DNA of 64,000 nucleotides from Hippasteria phrygiana (GCA_037893225.1 JAZGUH010000556.1:124001-188000), one strand, 5' to 3'. Positions 12,201-27,200 are shown, counted from the stretch's first letter. Notes: generated by a model not told the origin, from the sequence alone. Numbers and translations: made by a program.

Positions 12201-15200
12201 TTTTAAGAGGAGTAAGAAATTATTTGTTGCAGTACCAAAAATATATTTCTTATGTAAGAAAAAGCACTCCTAAAACAAGAAAATATTCTGGAATTGAGAA
12301 AATGATTATGGAAAAAATCTTCAGTGAAGACAAATTTTCTAGAAGTACTAGATATTCAAAATTTTCAGACATTTTTTTTTTTTTTTTTTTTTCTTAGTGA
12401 ATTTCTGAAACCAAGAAAAGGTTCCTTATTTCAAGAAAACATTTCTTTCATAAGAAGTTTATTTTTGGCAGTGTACACCTCAAAACCGCGTACATAGTAC
12501 ATTTTACAGCTTTAAAGATTAAAGGCAGTGTACATGGTTGGTCATTGTTGCAATTTTCAGAAATGGGCAGATTTGGTGTTCCACTGACCTGTTCAAAGTT
12601 TTGCGTTGTTGGATGGCGAAAGAAAATGAGAGAAAAACGGCGCTCGGTTTCAACCGTCGGGCGGATGATAGCCTTTAGTCAAGGCGCGCGTGGCTACCTG
12701 ACGCGTGAGGCGCCCCGAATGCAGCATGTCCGGGGCACGCCACTCGTCCGGGTAGCCATGCGCGCCTTGACTAAAGGCCACAGGGCAGTTTTCCACTTTT
12801 CTTGACAACGACAGCACACCTGGTGCCATCATTTTACAGGATGATTGAGACTACTATTGACTTAGTCTAGTAAGGTATTTTGTAATAATTCAGTAAAAAA
12901 GAAATTGGAGGATTACCAATTGTGTACACTACCTATCAATCATTATGTGACCAGCTCTTGCAAAACCCGACGCTTCTTGGCATTTCCCATTATGGACCCA
13001 CATAACATGAACAAATTCCATCAGTGATACCAAAACCCCAATATTGAAATTTGTATAAACCAGCTCTAGCAAAACCCAAAATACCAGTGACCATATCTCT
13101 CAAAATCCTGATCAACTAAGGATTTTAGAAAAACGGTCATCCCATTTTGGTTCCTCTTGTCTGGAGGAAAAGTGCCATCGAAAAAATTCTGTCTGAGGAT
13201 TTTATCCGTAAATGATTTGGATTACGTAACATCTGCATTGCCACTTAAATACCCAACCTTGCAGAGAGACCCAGACAAATGCTTGATTTTTAATCCCAGC
13301 GACAGCTTTTGGCCATGATGGGAGAGTTACTATCAAGCAAAATCATTCTAGTCAGTAGGCCCTGGTCAATTTTGGGATTTTGAGACCTGATTTCACCCCC
13401 TTGTTCCGTTCGATTGCAATGACAAGGTGGATTATCTTTAGTGATATCTGTAAGTGAATAATTTAATCATTTCCGCGTCAATTTGTACATGTACTTCGTA
13501 TTCCTTGCTCCATGCTTCATCAACATACACACACAGGAGATACATGTATAGCTGAGTCACTGATGTGACCTTGTGCAACAAAATAGTGCCACAGTACAAT
13601 TGCACAATGTAACCATTGAGCCTTACATAAATGTATAAACAACACTAAGGCCGAGTTCGGGCGAGTTGTTCTTGTTTGCTCAAGAACAACTCGTGTCTTC
13701 GTTCGTGTTCCGGCTGCTCGAACGCCAAAGAACGTCTGATAGCCAAGAGCGCCATCTATCGCTGGTATAACCACGCAAAATGTAATGGCTGCATGCGCCC
13801 ATGTACGTTATTCAAGCATTCGTTTCAAAAACCTGAATTTCAGACGCAAAATAATTTAACGGAAGCACAATATTTAGACTGCATTTTCCCCTAGTTTGTT
13901 TAGAAAAAGTTGTTTTTTTCAAAACGTTTGGAAGGAAATTTTAGGCAACATTGGCCGACTTTCATGCTTCGTCAAATCATCCGCCATCTTTCGTCGTCTT
14001 CTACGTCGGGTCAAATTACGTCATGTTCTTGTAAACCCCGACTGGTAGGTGGTGTGTGATCTTGTTCCGAGAGCAATGTTCGTGGGTCGCGTTCCCGCCG
14101 TTCGGAGGCAAGAACAGGGAACTCGTGTTAAGAACAGACCGCCCGAACTCAGCCTAATTGTGTACATCTGTTGTTTGCATTACGCCATTACCTGGTACAT
14201 GTAATACATGATATCTTGTTCTACTTTGACATGTCTTGCTGTTATTGTACCCATGGTATCTGATGTAAGAAATTTTGTACTGAATAATGTCCCACTGAAT
14301 TCTATTTGTTGAATTTTGTATTGGTTATTGAGGGCAGGGGTGAGGGGGTGTCAATGGATGAGGAAGTTCTTCTGGTATCATGCCTGGCCGCTTTCGAGCG
14401 ACATATGTTGGTTAAATTGCAGGGTTGGCTGATTTTAAATAGCGTTGATTTAAATCAGCCAACCATGATGTGAGAAGGCATTCGGTTTGGCTGATCAATT
14501 TAAATCACGTTGATTTCAATCAATTTCAATCAATTTCTTTGTAAAATTTCATTTTAGCAAAATAAATCAGGGTTGGCTGTTTAAATCAAGGTGTCTAGCC
14601 AACCCTGTTAAATTTTAACATTGAACAGCACTGATTGCTGGAAACATTTAACAACTGCATTACTGTGAAACACGTGTTTTTCACACAGTCTCTCGGAATG
14701 CACTGAGTATACATTGCTTCATATATTACGTCAGGACAGGGCAAAAGAGAAAACATCTGATCTCTGTTCTAATTTAATACATGTTTATAGTCCTATATTA
14801 AGCCACTGAGACATCATCTCGTGCAGCGATTAACAAGCCTCATCAAATCAATCCGAAATCCTCGCTTCCCATAAAGTAGTTTTGCTGAAATTAATTTTAG
14901 TTAAGGGTAAACCATGGATTATATACAAATTAATTGAGATTGTGAAATTTCAAAAAATGTAGATCACCCGAACTGATATACGTACGTGCAGTTCTGTGTG
15001 CTTTATGCATTGCTAATATGTGGGAACGGTGGTCCTCACAGACTTTTCCAAAGCCTTTGACCATGTCGACCACACTTGCCTTATTCATAAGATCATTGAC
15101 ATGGGAGTACGTGGGGCCATTATTGTTCCCTGGATTTGCGACTTTCTTCACAATAGGCAACAGTGTGTCAGGTTTAATAATGTCCTGTCTATAATTATGT

Positions 15201-18200
15201 TTTTCTGAAGGGAGGAATCCCACAGGGAACTAAATTCGGGCCATTGGGTTTTCAAATTCTTGTTAATTCAGCTGCGCATGACCCAAATACTGAATACTGG
15301 AAGTATGTGGATGACCTGACATTTGCAGAGAATCGGTCTGTTACTCATCCGGGCTTAATGCAAAAAGATTTGGATAAATTCCAGCAGTGGGCTGACGACA
15401 ATCATTTGAGACTTAATCCTAGCAAATGTCAGGCAATCCAAATCTGCTTCAATAAACCCCCCCCCCCCCCCCCCATACTTGGAGATTTATAAATTGGCAT
15501 AAAGAAAATCCAATATGTCTCAGAAGCAAAAATGTTGGGACTGTGGCTGCAAAGTGACCTCAAATAGTCAGTTCATATTAAAAAATACTGGGAAAAGCTA
15601 ACAAGAAAATGTTTCTGTTGCGCACTTTGAAGAGGTTTGGTTTTAATTCCTTCGAACTTAATATTGTGTACAGTGGCTATGTCAGACCTGTTCTCGAGTA
15701 TGCTGATGCTATATGGCATTCTGGTCTTACCCGTAAACAATCCGACGAATTGGAGTCAATCCAAAAAAGAGCTTGTAAGATTATATTGGGCCATAATTCC
15801 TCCACATATGATAATAACCTTAATTTTTGTAAACTAGACAACCTTGCAGATAGACGACTAGCCCACTGTACACAATTTGCAAAAAAAACTCGGTAATAAT
15901 ATTCGCACTTGTTCATTGTTACCTCCTAGTAGATTTGCAAACGGTAGAAATCTTAGAAATAAAAGTCACAAAATTTCCCAAATTCCTGCTAGAACCACCC
16001 GATTTCAGAAAAGCCCTATTCCCTTTTTTATTGATATTGTAAATATGTAAAGTTTCTCATGTTAACTTTTCTTATATATTTTTGTGATTCTTCTCTGTTT
16101 TGTTGTTGTGATGTCAGTGTGTACTTCTTTGTTATTTAATATTTTGTTTTTGTATTTTCTGCGTAAACAATATAATTTTATTGTATTGTTGTTTGATCAT
16201 TTTATTGTAACATACATGTAATTTGGCCATAAGGCCACGAGATGTATGATGTATGATGTATGAAATAAATCCAAAATCCAACCATCCTATTGATTGGTGG
16301 ATTACTGTCAGCTGGCCCTATTACATGTACATTGAATAAACATTTAACTTGCATTGAATTTTTTTTATGAAGTGTTACTGTATGGTACTTTCCCGTTTCA
16401 AGAAATCTATCAAAATTCCTGTCTGTGTTATCGGTCATCAAATCAATCCGAAATCCTCCCTCCCATAAAGTAGTTTTGCTGAAATGAATTTTGGTTTAAG
16501 GGTAAATAAACCATGGATTATATACACAGTAATTGAGATTGTGAAATTAGATCAGCCAGACTGATATATGCAGTTCTGTGTGCTTTATGCATTTCTAGTA
16601 CTTGTATGTATGTGTGCCTTAGCATGCTTTGGTGTGGGTGGGTGTACGTGTATACTGTACATACATGTACATGTATATATTTATCTAAAGGCAATATTCC
16701 CCAGTCCTGTATAACTCTGTTAAAATAATCTCTGGAGACTAGAACTGTTTGGCAGCTGTCCAAAAGTATTTTCCTGGCCCCGGGGTCAGAGTTACATGTA
16801 CATGTACATTGCAAACCAGATACAATCTTCATGCATTTTTTTTCCTTGCACATAACAGACGTGTTATGGTCAATGAGACGATGGAATTTGCTTCGGGGAT
16901 GATGTCAATGAAATTAGAACAGAGATTTTCTCTTTTGCCCTTTCCGGACGTAATGTATGAAGCACTGTATGTTCAGTGCTTTCCGAGAGCCTGTGTGAAA
17001 AAAACACTCGGGTGGGAGTCGAACCCACGACTTCCTGCTTACTAGTGCAGACGCCTTAACCACTCGACCACCGAGCTTGCCGGGGTTGCTTATGACTGGC
17101 CAATTTGAATTCATTATCAGGGGTGAGATTTGTCAGGATTTTGTCCTGATTTCCGGAATTTTTTGGTCAGGATTTCAGAATTTGTAACCAGTTCGGGTCG
17201 GATGACGTGTATACACGCAAAGGTTTCAGAAACGGAACAGATGACTGATAAACACGCACTCGATCGAGGCCGGTAATATCTGTCAGCGACCCGCTCTCAG
17301 CGAGTGAGGCCGGCAGTATCAGGTTGTGCTATCCGCAGATTATGGCCTGATTCCACCTGAACCCGGCTGGCATCGAGGTTCCTGAAAAATAATCCCGTGC
17401 CTGGGTCTGCTGGATGTCAAAATAATCCCGGCGTGAACTGGTGAAAGAATCTCTTTTGCAATACGGAATTCCTGAGGTGCTGCCCTAGGGCAACATAAAA
17501 AAAATTAGTTGTTTCCCATCAGAACCCTTGTGGCGAAAAGGTCCGTCAGGGCAATTTATATTTTATTTTTTATAGTGCAGCGAGCTTGCTCCAAATACGT
17601 ACGTACGTATGGCGAACGCCGATCCGTTTTTAGGTTGCCTAAAGGTATTTTTACCTGGTAAAAAACCGGATATTTTAAGGGGTGCCTTAAGGCAAATACA
17701 AACTATATGTTGATCTGGATTTTTTCGATTTTTCATTTTTGGCCAATCTCACCCCTGCATTATAGCATGCAGTGTGGGTTCTGTGTAATCAGTGTGAAGG
17801 TGTTACGGTCAAATTTACATACAGCACAGTCTTGTGAACAAATACCTGATTCATTCTATGGCTGTTCTGTTAACCAGTACATGTGAAGGAGGAGCCTTGT
17901 TTTTGGAAGTACTAAAAATTTACAATAGAAAAATTACAGGAAACGGAACAGCTCCCAGAACAACTAAAATAATTTCCAAGCGTATGTCAACTTGTGGCCG
18001 CAACAAGCTGTGATACCCATGTTTGATCTATAAAAAAAATGTCCAATCCTAGCCCTGCAATAAAAAGCCCAAGTAAAAACTGAAACGTGCGGATGTGTGT
18101 GGCTTTTTGTTCCAGTTTAATTTCATTTGATTTTTTTTTTCATTTGTTGACATTTAAATTATTTTGGCGGGATTGAAAACTACACACACACAAATTTAAT

Positions 18201-21200
18201 ACCGACAAATTTGGTAAAAATGTCAAATTTACATTCTACTAAGAACTTCCGGATAAAAACTGTTTGGACCAAAAACACCTAAAATGTATGTTTTATATAA
18301 TACACATGAATTTTGATATACACATTAAAGGCACTAGGCCGGTGCATGCCCGTTTAAAATGTGCCTGTTCGAAACGGACAAATTGCTTGGCTTTTGTTTA
18401 AAAAAAAGCTACGGGTGTATGTTTCCATGCCATCTCGGTATCACAGCTTTGGAAGAGAGTTGAAAGAGCTTTTTGGTATTAAACACTGATGCGCATGCGT
18501 CTAATTTATTTGCATATTAAATCAGGCCCCATTGCATGCGTGGTGGTCTATACCCGTGGTGCAGTGCCAGTTGAAAATGTGCCGTAGTGCGTGGCGGTCT
18601 ATACTGCCACGTTTGCAGATTTAGGCCTCCGGTTTGCTGTTTTTTTGCAGTTTTTGTGAGAACCGCTCATTCAAACAACTTTGACACTGCACAAAATTGA
18701 CGCTGCACATTCTTGAGTCCTGAGCAATACACCTGCTGATGATTTTCAACTTCATACAGTGCCCGGTTCTGGAGATAATCGAATTACACACAGACACACA
18801 CACAGTCATGTAAACGGGTGCAATCGTGGATCTCCCATTGTTCCTCTTTTGTTTATCATACTCTAACTTTTTCGGAAGGCCTCCTATTGGTTTTGTACAC
18901 GATGTTCAATCGTGGACGTTAGGTCAAACGTGGACCCCTTTGTCTACGCCCGAATTCTTTTGTCCTAGGTCCACGATTGCCGGCATATACAAACTCATAC
19001 ATACACACACACAGTCGTACTTTCCTATACTGGTGAGGACAATGCTTTGTGTTTCCTATTCTTCCTTCCATAGGCTAAGCACGTCGTTGTACGTTCGAGG
19101 ACCGATTTCAACAAAAGACCGTCTCCCACGGACAAGAAAGATTCCTTTGTATTTGAATGTAGTGCAGTACATGTACACACAGAGATTCCTGGAATTGTAG
19201 TAAATAAAAGATATATTACTCTGAAACCCCCCAAAATTAATCTCTTGGGTTAGTTACCTAGAACTTATTTCCCAGGTCTAAGTGTAGTATTTACGGAGAA
19301 ATGAGGGAGAAAAAAACCTGAAGCGTTGTTCTCCTCCTACACAAATCTCACTACACAGCAACTGACCAATCATGGAAGAAATTTGTGTTTACAAAAACCA
19401 AACAGCAAATTGCACATGCATAAAGGCGATTTCGTTGCACAGTATCCTTGCGCTTTCGAAAATTGCATCGATGCATTCACACAACCAATCTCGGTGATCG
19501 TCGCACGGATGTCGCATCGATGTGAAATTTTGGAGGAGGTTGCGATTTGGTGACAGAGATACACTTTCACATGGCACGGAATCCATGCGTTTGTGACATC
19601 GATGCGATTTCATCGCAGGGGACCCGTGTTTCTAACGGTCGTGTGAAACGGGCTTGAGTGTGTCACGATGGATTATTTTTATTGCATATACATTACAGAT
19701 TATAAAACTTGCTTGTGTACAGGTTCTGTATATATCTCCGAGGACAAGGAAATACAAAGAAACCTTTCAGTCCTCGCACGTCAAGTCTTTTGTTGAAATC
19801 GGTCCTCGGACGTAGTTAAGTACGTGCTTAGTCTATGGGGTTGGGTTATATTAAAGGAACAATAGGAAACACAAAGTATTGTCCTCGCACGTATTGGGAA
19901 AGAACGACTGGGTGAACATACATGTATGTGTGTATTGAACAAGGTGTCTAATTTCCAGTAAATTTTCCTACGATAGATATTAATATGGAGCTTGATGGTA
20001 TTTTACACTGTTATGAAATCCTGTACAAATATCACCTGTAGTTTAATTGTCCGTTCTCCCAAGGTTTTATTTGTTTTGGGTAATTTAATAACAACAGGGC
20101 CCCAAACAGTCATAGCTAATGATTTACAGTTTTTCATGCACACTTTGAGCATTCCAGGGGGTCCATCTGGTTGTGGTGTAAACCAGACTTTAGGGCATCT
20201 CCATGGCAACCGAATATGGCACAAAGTGTAGCCGGACACGTTTGGTAGCGCTGAAACACCAGCTTTCAGTGTTGCCGTGGACTTCGAACCAATCGTTTGG
20301 AATATTTATCTGAGGGAGTGATAATAGCATGTTGATACCATGGCGGGGGTCGGGCATTCCAACGTTGAATTGAAGATGTATCGTCAGTTGAGCCGTGGAC
20401 GACAATTCTGGTCAGTCTGTAATCGTTTTCTCTGCGGATCTAAAGCCCGTTTAAACACCACGGCAAAAAGCTTACAAGGATTGATGATCTGTCAATCATT
20501 GAGAAATGTTACAAAATTGCAATTGTGTGAAAGGAAACCAGTGCTTGAGAGTGACTGACATTCGTTGAGAATTCTTCGCTGTTTGCACTGATGAGGCAGT
20601 GATGTTGTCGAGACCATAAGACCAGGCACAAGACCATGCACAAGACCAGCTTGTAACAGGCATAAACCATGACAAAGGAATGCTTTTATTACAGTTCATT
20701 TGAATAGCTTGAGACTTAAATTAAGACTGAAGTTCTTGTGCTGGTCTTGCAGGGTCTGGCAGGCCTGTTCATTTTCGAATAATTTAGTATTCGAATATTC
20801 AAAACTGGGTTTTTGATTGATACTCGCAGATCAAGTTTTTCAGTGCATGCCGCACGGGTAAAAAAAAACATTGCACGTAAAAGCACGCCGGTGTCTTACA
20901 TATATGGCGATTGATATTATGGACCGTTCAAACAGCATTGTATCAAGGGTTTTACGGACGGGAACAATAAACTTCCGTCCACTAAAAGTTACGATTGACA
21001 AAAATGCGGCAGTGACACTGCTAACTTTTCTATTAAAATAGCATCAGAGACATATCTGTATGTACACGTATATATATCTATTCGAATATTCGAACTGGCA
21101 AAATGGTATTAGAATATTCGCTTGATGATCGAATATCGAATATTCGGTATATTTGGGACAGCCCTAGGGTGTCTGGTCTTGTGACGGTCTACCGAGGTAT

Positions 21201-24200
21201 TTTTTTCAAGTTCGAGTTTTCCTCTTATTATCAACATTGTATTCAACCATTCTGACGTGCATTCTTGAGCAAAACATAACTCATTAACCCTATAAACCCC
21301 CTAGGCATTTTTACTAGGAAGTTTCCTCAACCTGTCAAAATCCAACACTGTGCAGTATACCTATGGCACATTCTTTAGACTTAAAAGGTAGTATACACCA
21401 TTTGCAAACATCAAAAACAAAACTACTGAATTATTATGAAATACCGTACTAAACTGTAAGTAAATAGCAGTCTCAAGCATCCTGTGAAATCATGGCACCT
21501 GGTGTGCTGTCGTTTTTAAGAAAAGTGGAAATAGTCTAGTTCCCCGACCTGATAATTCCCCGACTCTATAAATTGCTCAGTTTTTTGTAAAGTAGGATAT
21601 ACTAGAACATAATTTGTTTCTCTCTGTTTTCCCAGCATCTATGCAGTATGCACACAAACCTTTAAACAGGTCAGTGTTACAGTATTTGCTAGCACGTTAT
21701 AAAATACTAACCGCCAAATCCATTTATTTCTGAAAATTACAGCAAAAGCAAATGGTGTATATCTTTAACCCCTTGCGTACGGATGACGCCATAGGGCGCA
21801 CAAAAAACAGTGCCTCCAGGCCGGATGACGCCATTGGCCGGATGACGCCATTGGCCGCTGTTTGTGCAGTTTCAATCCATTGTTGGATTATTGCACAAAC
21901 ACATTGCACAAACACATTGTAGCAGTTCGATTTGGCTGCCAGAACTGCTGCAACACCCCGACGTCTCCCGTAAAATACTGTGCTCAAGGGGGTTATAAAA
22001 GAGAGGCAGTACGAAAAAAAAAGAGTAAATCTAGCCTTTGGAACAACAACAGTGAAAGGAAGTGATGAGACGGCCAGGCGAGTAGAGTGCCTGAAAGTTT
22101 GGACGTGGGACCATATAGTCTTGGCTGTGATTGGTCAGAACGTAAGGGGGCGGAGCTTAATTGATCGGTTTATTGCAGATTATAAACGCAGAGTCTCATC
22201 CATGAAATTTAATTGGGCCCTGACTGTGTCGATCGTCAATCCCTCATGTAGTTTTTGATTGATGTATTCTCGGCCAGGTGGCAATCGATAGCCAAGCCTA
22301 GCTGACTGCCCCTTTTGACCTGCCATTCTGCCACAGTATGTGCAGCACATTGTATAATTACATGTAAAATGCTGTGTCGAAAGACATGTATTTGTCAAGG
22401 TCATGATGCAGGAACGCATGTATTTCTTAAGTTACTGCAGTTCTTAAAATGGTAAAGCAAAACGTACCAGTTTACTTCTGATGGAGTGTAAAGCCACTCG
22501 AGGTACGGAGCTACAAAAAGAAAGCGAATCAAAAATACAAGAGGTATGAATTAAGATTCCTCTTGAAGCAGGAAAGATCGTAAAGACGAAGGGAAACGTG
22601 CACCGGGCAAAGAAATTCCATAGAGATACAGAGTGAGTTACAACATCTGCCCCATAATGCAAATGATGTTATAAATTGCATACGTTTTTCATGCATGCAC
22701 ATCACTTCTGCTGTCAAACTTTCATCAAAGATTCATGACGGTAGACCTCAGCATAGCCCTGTACTTTTATGTTTAATAATAACAATGTTCAAGCCATGAG
22801 GAACGGGATTATGTGGTCTGATACGACCAGCCTTGAATTTCATTCTTGAAGGGACAAGGCAATTTTGTTCCCGTGGTTCGGGGAAACCTTTGACAAATAG
22901 AGATGGCCCTGTGAACATTTCAAGAGGCGCTGAGACAATATCGACAGTAGGGGAGGCAATATTCTTCAGTGCCGCTGTAAACTCTGGGCTGCCAGGATTT
23001 CATTTTGAGAAGTCGAAGCTGAATTATTTGATCTTCAAATAACATGAGAGAACAAAGAAAAGGAGTGAGACGTAAACCTGCAATATCCAGTTTGATTGGA
23101 GTAGAAGGGTGAAGATGGGTAGTGCATTGATATGGGCAATTGCGCGATAACGGAATTACATTTTAGAGGAATTTCTGCTGTATTTTTACATGCTGTGGAT
23201 TAGTCTTATGGCCTACCTGATTACGAACACTTTCATATGGTCTGGTTTATACAACCTTGCTATCATATCAAAATATAGAAAATGAAACTTCCTACATGTG
23301 GAAAGATCCAAGGCCAAAAATGTGTCGGTAACGGAATTACATCAGAAAATTATTGATTTGTTTTTAAACCTTTATAATTTCCAAATAAAATTCCATGAAA
23401 TCTATTTAACAATAAAGATATTCCAAATCGGTTTTTGGTTCCTTGCTACATGTAAGCATGCATTTAGCCACTCTGGACATCTAATTGGATGGCGATTTGA
23501 GCAACTTTAAAATCAGTCATTGGACTCATTTCTCATACGGAATTGCCCATCCTGTTTGGAGGTATGTGTAAAGGCTATCTCCAGTTTATCGTACCAGTGC
23601 TCTACCATTGTGCTGACCAATTTGTCGTTTAGGCTGAAGTCAGAAGTCATCAACCCATAATAGAGAGGTTTCGTAAGCGCACGGTTAGAGAGACGACTAC
23701 GTTATAGTTCCCGTGAACATTATAGTTTTTGCGCTTGTTTGACGTTTTCCTCACTTATCCTAAACGTAATCACCTTGTTTACATGGATAGTGGTCACAAT
23801 ACTTAAAGTAACAAACGGATAAAACAAACGAAATTTGTTTACCAATTCTTTTTGCGTACCGTTTTCTAATCGTCGGCGAAACTTCTCTAATACTGTGTAG
23901 CCAGGTATCATGCCCCAACTTTACAATAGAATCTGGGAAGCGACATTGTTGGGATCACTCAATGGGGATACGACTTTTGAACATATAATTTAACTTATAA
24001 TTTGTAAATTTGTATAAATTTGAATACATTTTCAAAGTGAACAAAGAAAACTGGCAGGAGCGGGATTCAAACCTGCGACCTCCGGTCTCCCAAATTGAGG
24101 ATACAACTTTAAACTTTGTTGAAATGATTTTAGTACTGTAATCAGGGGTTCATTTCTCGCAAAGTTTTAACCATGTTGGCCTATGCCATGCATTCAGTGC

Positions 24201-27200
24201 TCTCCAGAAGGCTTCATGGATAAATAGTGCACCACACATAATATGGTTTCCGTAAGTCAAATTGCCCCCATGCAAATTTGGTTTAAAGACAGTATACAAC
24301 ATTTGCAAAGATCAAAAACCAAACTACTGAATTATTATGAAATACCTTACTTGACTGCAAGTAAATAAATAGTCTCAAACATCCTGTGAAATCATGGCGC
24401 CTGGTGTGCTGTCATTTTAAAGAAAAGTGGAATTTTTGTAACAATTTCCAGCGGTTTTTGTCCGACAATCGTTGGAAATAGTATAGTTCCCCCGACCTGA
24501 TAATTCCCCGATGTCTATAAATTGCTCCGCTTTGTCTGAAGTAGGGTCAGGGGACCAGACTAAAAGAAAAGGATTTTTTCCCCTCTGTTTTCCCAGCATC
24601 TATATGCACACCAAACTTTTAACCCCTTGCGTACGGATGACGCCATAATTATGGCGTCCAAAAAAAAGTGCCACCAGGCCGGATGACGGCATTTGCTGCC
24701 GTTTGTGCAGTTTCAACCCATTGTTGGATTATTGTTTATGTTACGCTTGACTGCACAAACACATTGTAGCGGTTCGCTTGGCTGCCAGAACTGCCGCGAC
24801 ACCCCGATGTCTCCCGTAAAATACCGTGCCCAAGTGGTTAAACAGGTCAGTGTTGCATTAAATTTGTTTTAAAATACCTACCCCCAAATCCATTCATTTC
24901 TGAAAATTACAGCAAAAGCAAATGTTGTATACTACATTAAAAAAAAAAAATCATTTTGAACTGTGCCTTTAAACTTGACCTTTGGAAGCTTGGGAACCAT
25001 GCAATAGATCTAGATATCTAGTTCAACTTACCATGTATTGCAACAATGTAAACATTGACCTAAATGTTTGTTCTTGATTGAAGTAAAAAGAAAGTTGTGG
25101 TATTTCGGTTTGTTTTTCATCTTTCCAGATTACTTAATCTGCAAGATTGTGTTTTTTGTTTTGTAATTTGATATATTTGATATATATTTATTTCTACGCT
25201 TCACGGATACAATACATTCCTTTATAGTAGGGCCTATATATGTATATTACAACAATTATACTTATACCTTCGTAGAATTAACAAGAACTTACACATATAT
25301 TTATGTGTTATAACCGAAAAGCATGGCAGGTCCTCGGTAGAAGCCAAAGGCTTGTGCGAGACCAATTCAAGGGCCTGTTCCACTTTTTATAACAAATGAC
25401 TATTACATGATAAAAGATTAAATAAGAAAATATAGATATGAAAATGATAATAATACTGTAGATGTACTAATATAGATACGCTATAGTTGGTCCAGTAGAT
25501 GTTGCTTTAGTAATTTTTTAAAGGTGAAATATGTTCCAGTGGTAAGAGTATGGGGTAAAAATTAAAGGGACTCCTTGTCAAAAAGAACCAACCAAACAAA
25601 CAAACAAACAAACACAAAACTGGTTTTGGAGATATATATGTGGCGTCCACAAGGGAAATAGGACATCAGTTGTATAACCCATTTTGGAGTAATTGCAATT
25701 TACATGAAAAAATCTTCAACTAATCACGATTCCGGTTTTCGTCAAAATACTGTAGTTTATAAAAGCATATTTAATTCAAAATACCTGCATTTGCTTTTGG
25801 TTAACCAGTTCGCGTCGGATGACGTGTATACACGCACTCGAGTGAGGCCGGGACCCGGCGGAAATATCTGTCAGCGACCGGCTCGCAGTGAGCGAGGCCG
25901 GAAATATCAGGGTGTGCTACCCGCAGATGACGGCTTGAACCCGTCTGGCACCCAGGCTCGTGCAAAAATAATCCCGGCGTGAACTGGTTAGATGTGTACA
26001 ATCTGACATTTTAGTCTGGCGTACATGTACATGTACTTATTATTTATCTGAAGTACGTAATTTTTTCCCATTCTCAATGCTGAATTTACGGCTCTATTCG
26101 AAAACCCAAATATCGTATAACAGTCATTTGTTCACTATTACAAAGCTTACATTATATTTGTTATTATGGAATGGAAATCTCAATCTTCAACATTTCCAAC
26201 TGATGTCTGATTTTGCTCGCTGGCGCTGCATATGCTGGTCACTAATGGATTCTAAACGAGCTATGTATTAAAGCCTAACCATGCTAAATCCATCAACATC
26301 CTTTCTGCTGGATTTTGTTGGTGTGGGCTGTGAACCAAAGGTCTTTTATTGTAGCTGTGGGATTCTGTGGGATTGAGCGGGCTTCACACTTTGCTGTCAT
26401 TGGATTATGTTGGATTATGTTGGATTATGTTGGATTATGTTGGATTCAGCAGAGTGCCTAGAGAAAACCTGAAGGGAGTTAGGGTTAACGTGAAAATCAA
26501 CCTAAAACGTGGACACTTTCTTCCTGAAAGTGATTTCTGTACACAATGATTTAAAGGTAGTATACAACATTTGCAAACATCAAAAAACCAAAACTACTCA
26601 ATTATTACGGAATACCGTGCTAGACTGTAAGTAAATAGCTGTCTCAAGCATCCTGTGAAATCATGGCACCTGGTGTGCTGTCGTTTTCAAAGAAAGTGGA
26701 AATTTATATTGTTTTCCAATGATTGCCGGCCGACAATCGTTGGAAATAGTCTAATTCCCCGACCTGATAATTCCCTGACTGTATAAATTGCTTCGTTTTG
26801 TCTAAAGTAGGGTCAGAGAACCAGGCTACTAGAACATAATTTTTCTCTCTCTGTTTTCCCAGCATCTATGCACACAAAACTTTAAACAGGTCAGTGTTAC
26901 AGTATTTGATAGCAAGCAAAAAAATACTAACCCCCAAATGCATTTATTTCTGAAAGTTACCTTTAAGTCATAAAAAATTCCATTTCGTAGGCGCTCCAGT
27001 TCAAGATGATTTGTTTCTTGATTGGAGATACCAACTTTGACATTTTACCACAGTTATTTCCAGGCAGTGAACTAAATTCTTTTTGATAACATTTAATCCA
27101 CATTTCTTAGGGTTGTATAGGTCTGTATCTGGATTTGGGGTTAGTATTTTTATTTTTATACCATGCTTGCAAATACTGATACACTGACCTGGTTAAAGTG

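Noticed and set aside
12545..12805. 86-residue frame within family E
   Set aside because: It spans a palindromic insert inside a MITE, and the related copy at 37.6 kb does not keep the frame.
26399..26445. CRISPR-like array
   Set aside because: The 11-bp units are contiguous with no spacers, the genome is animal, and the array lies in a MITE.
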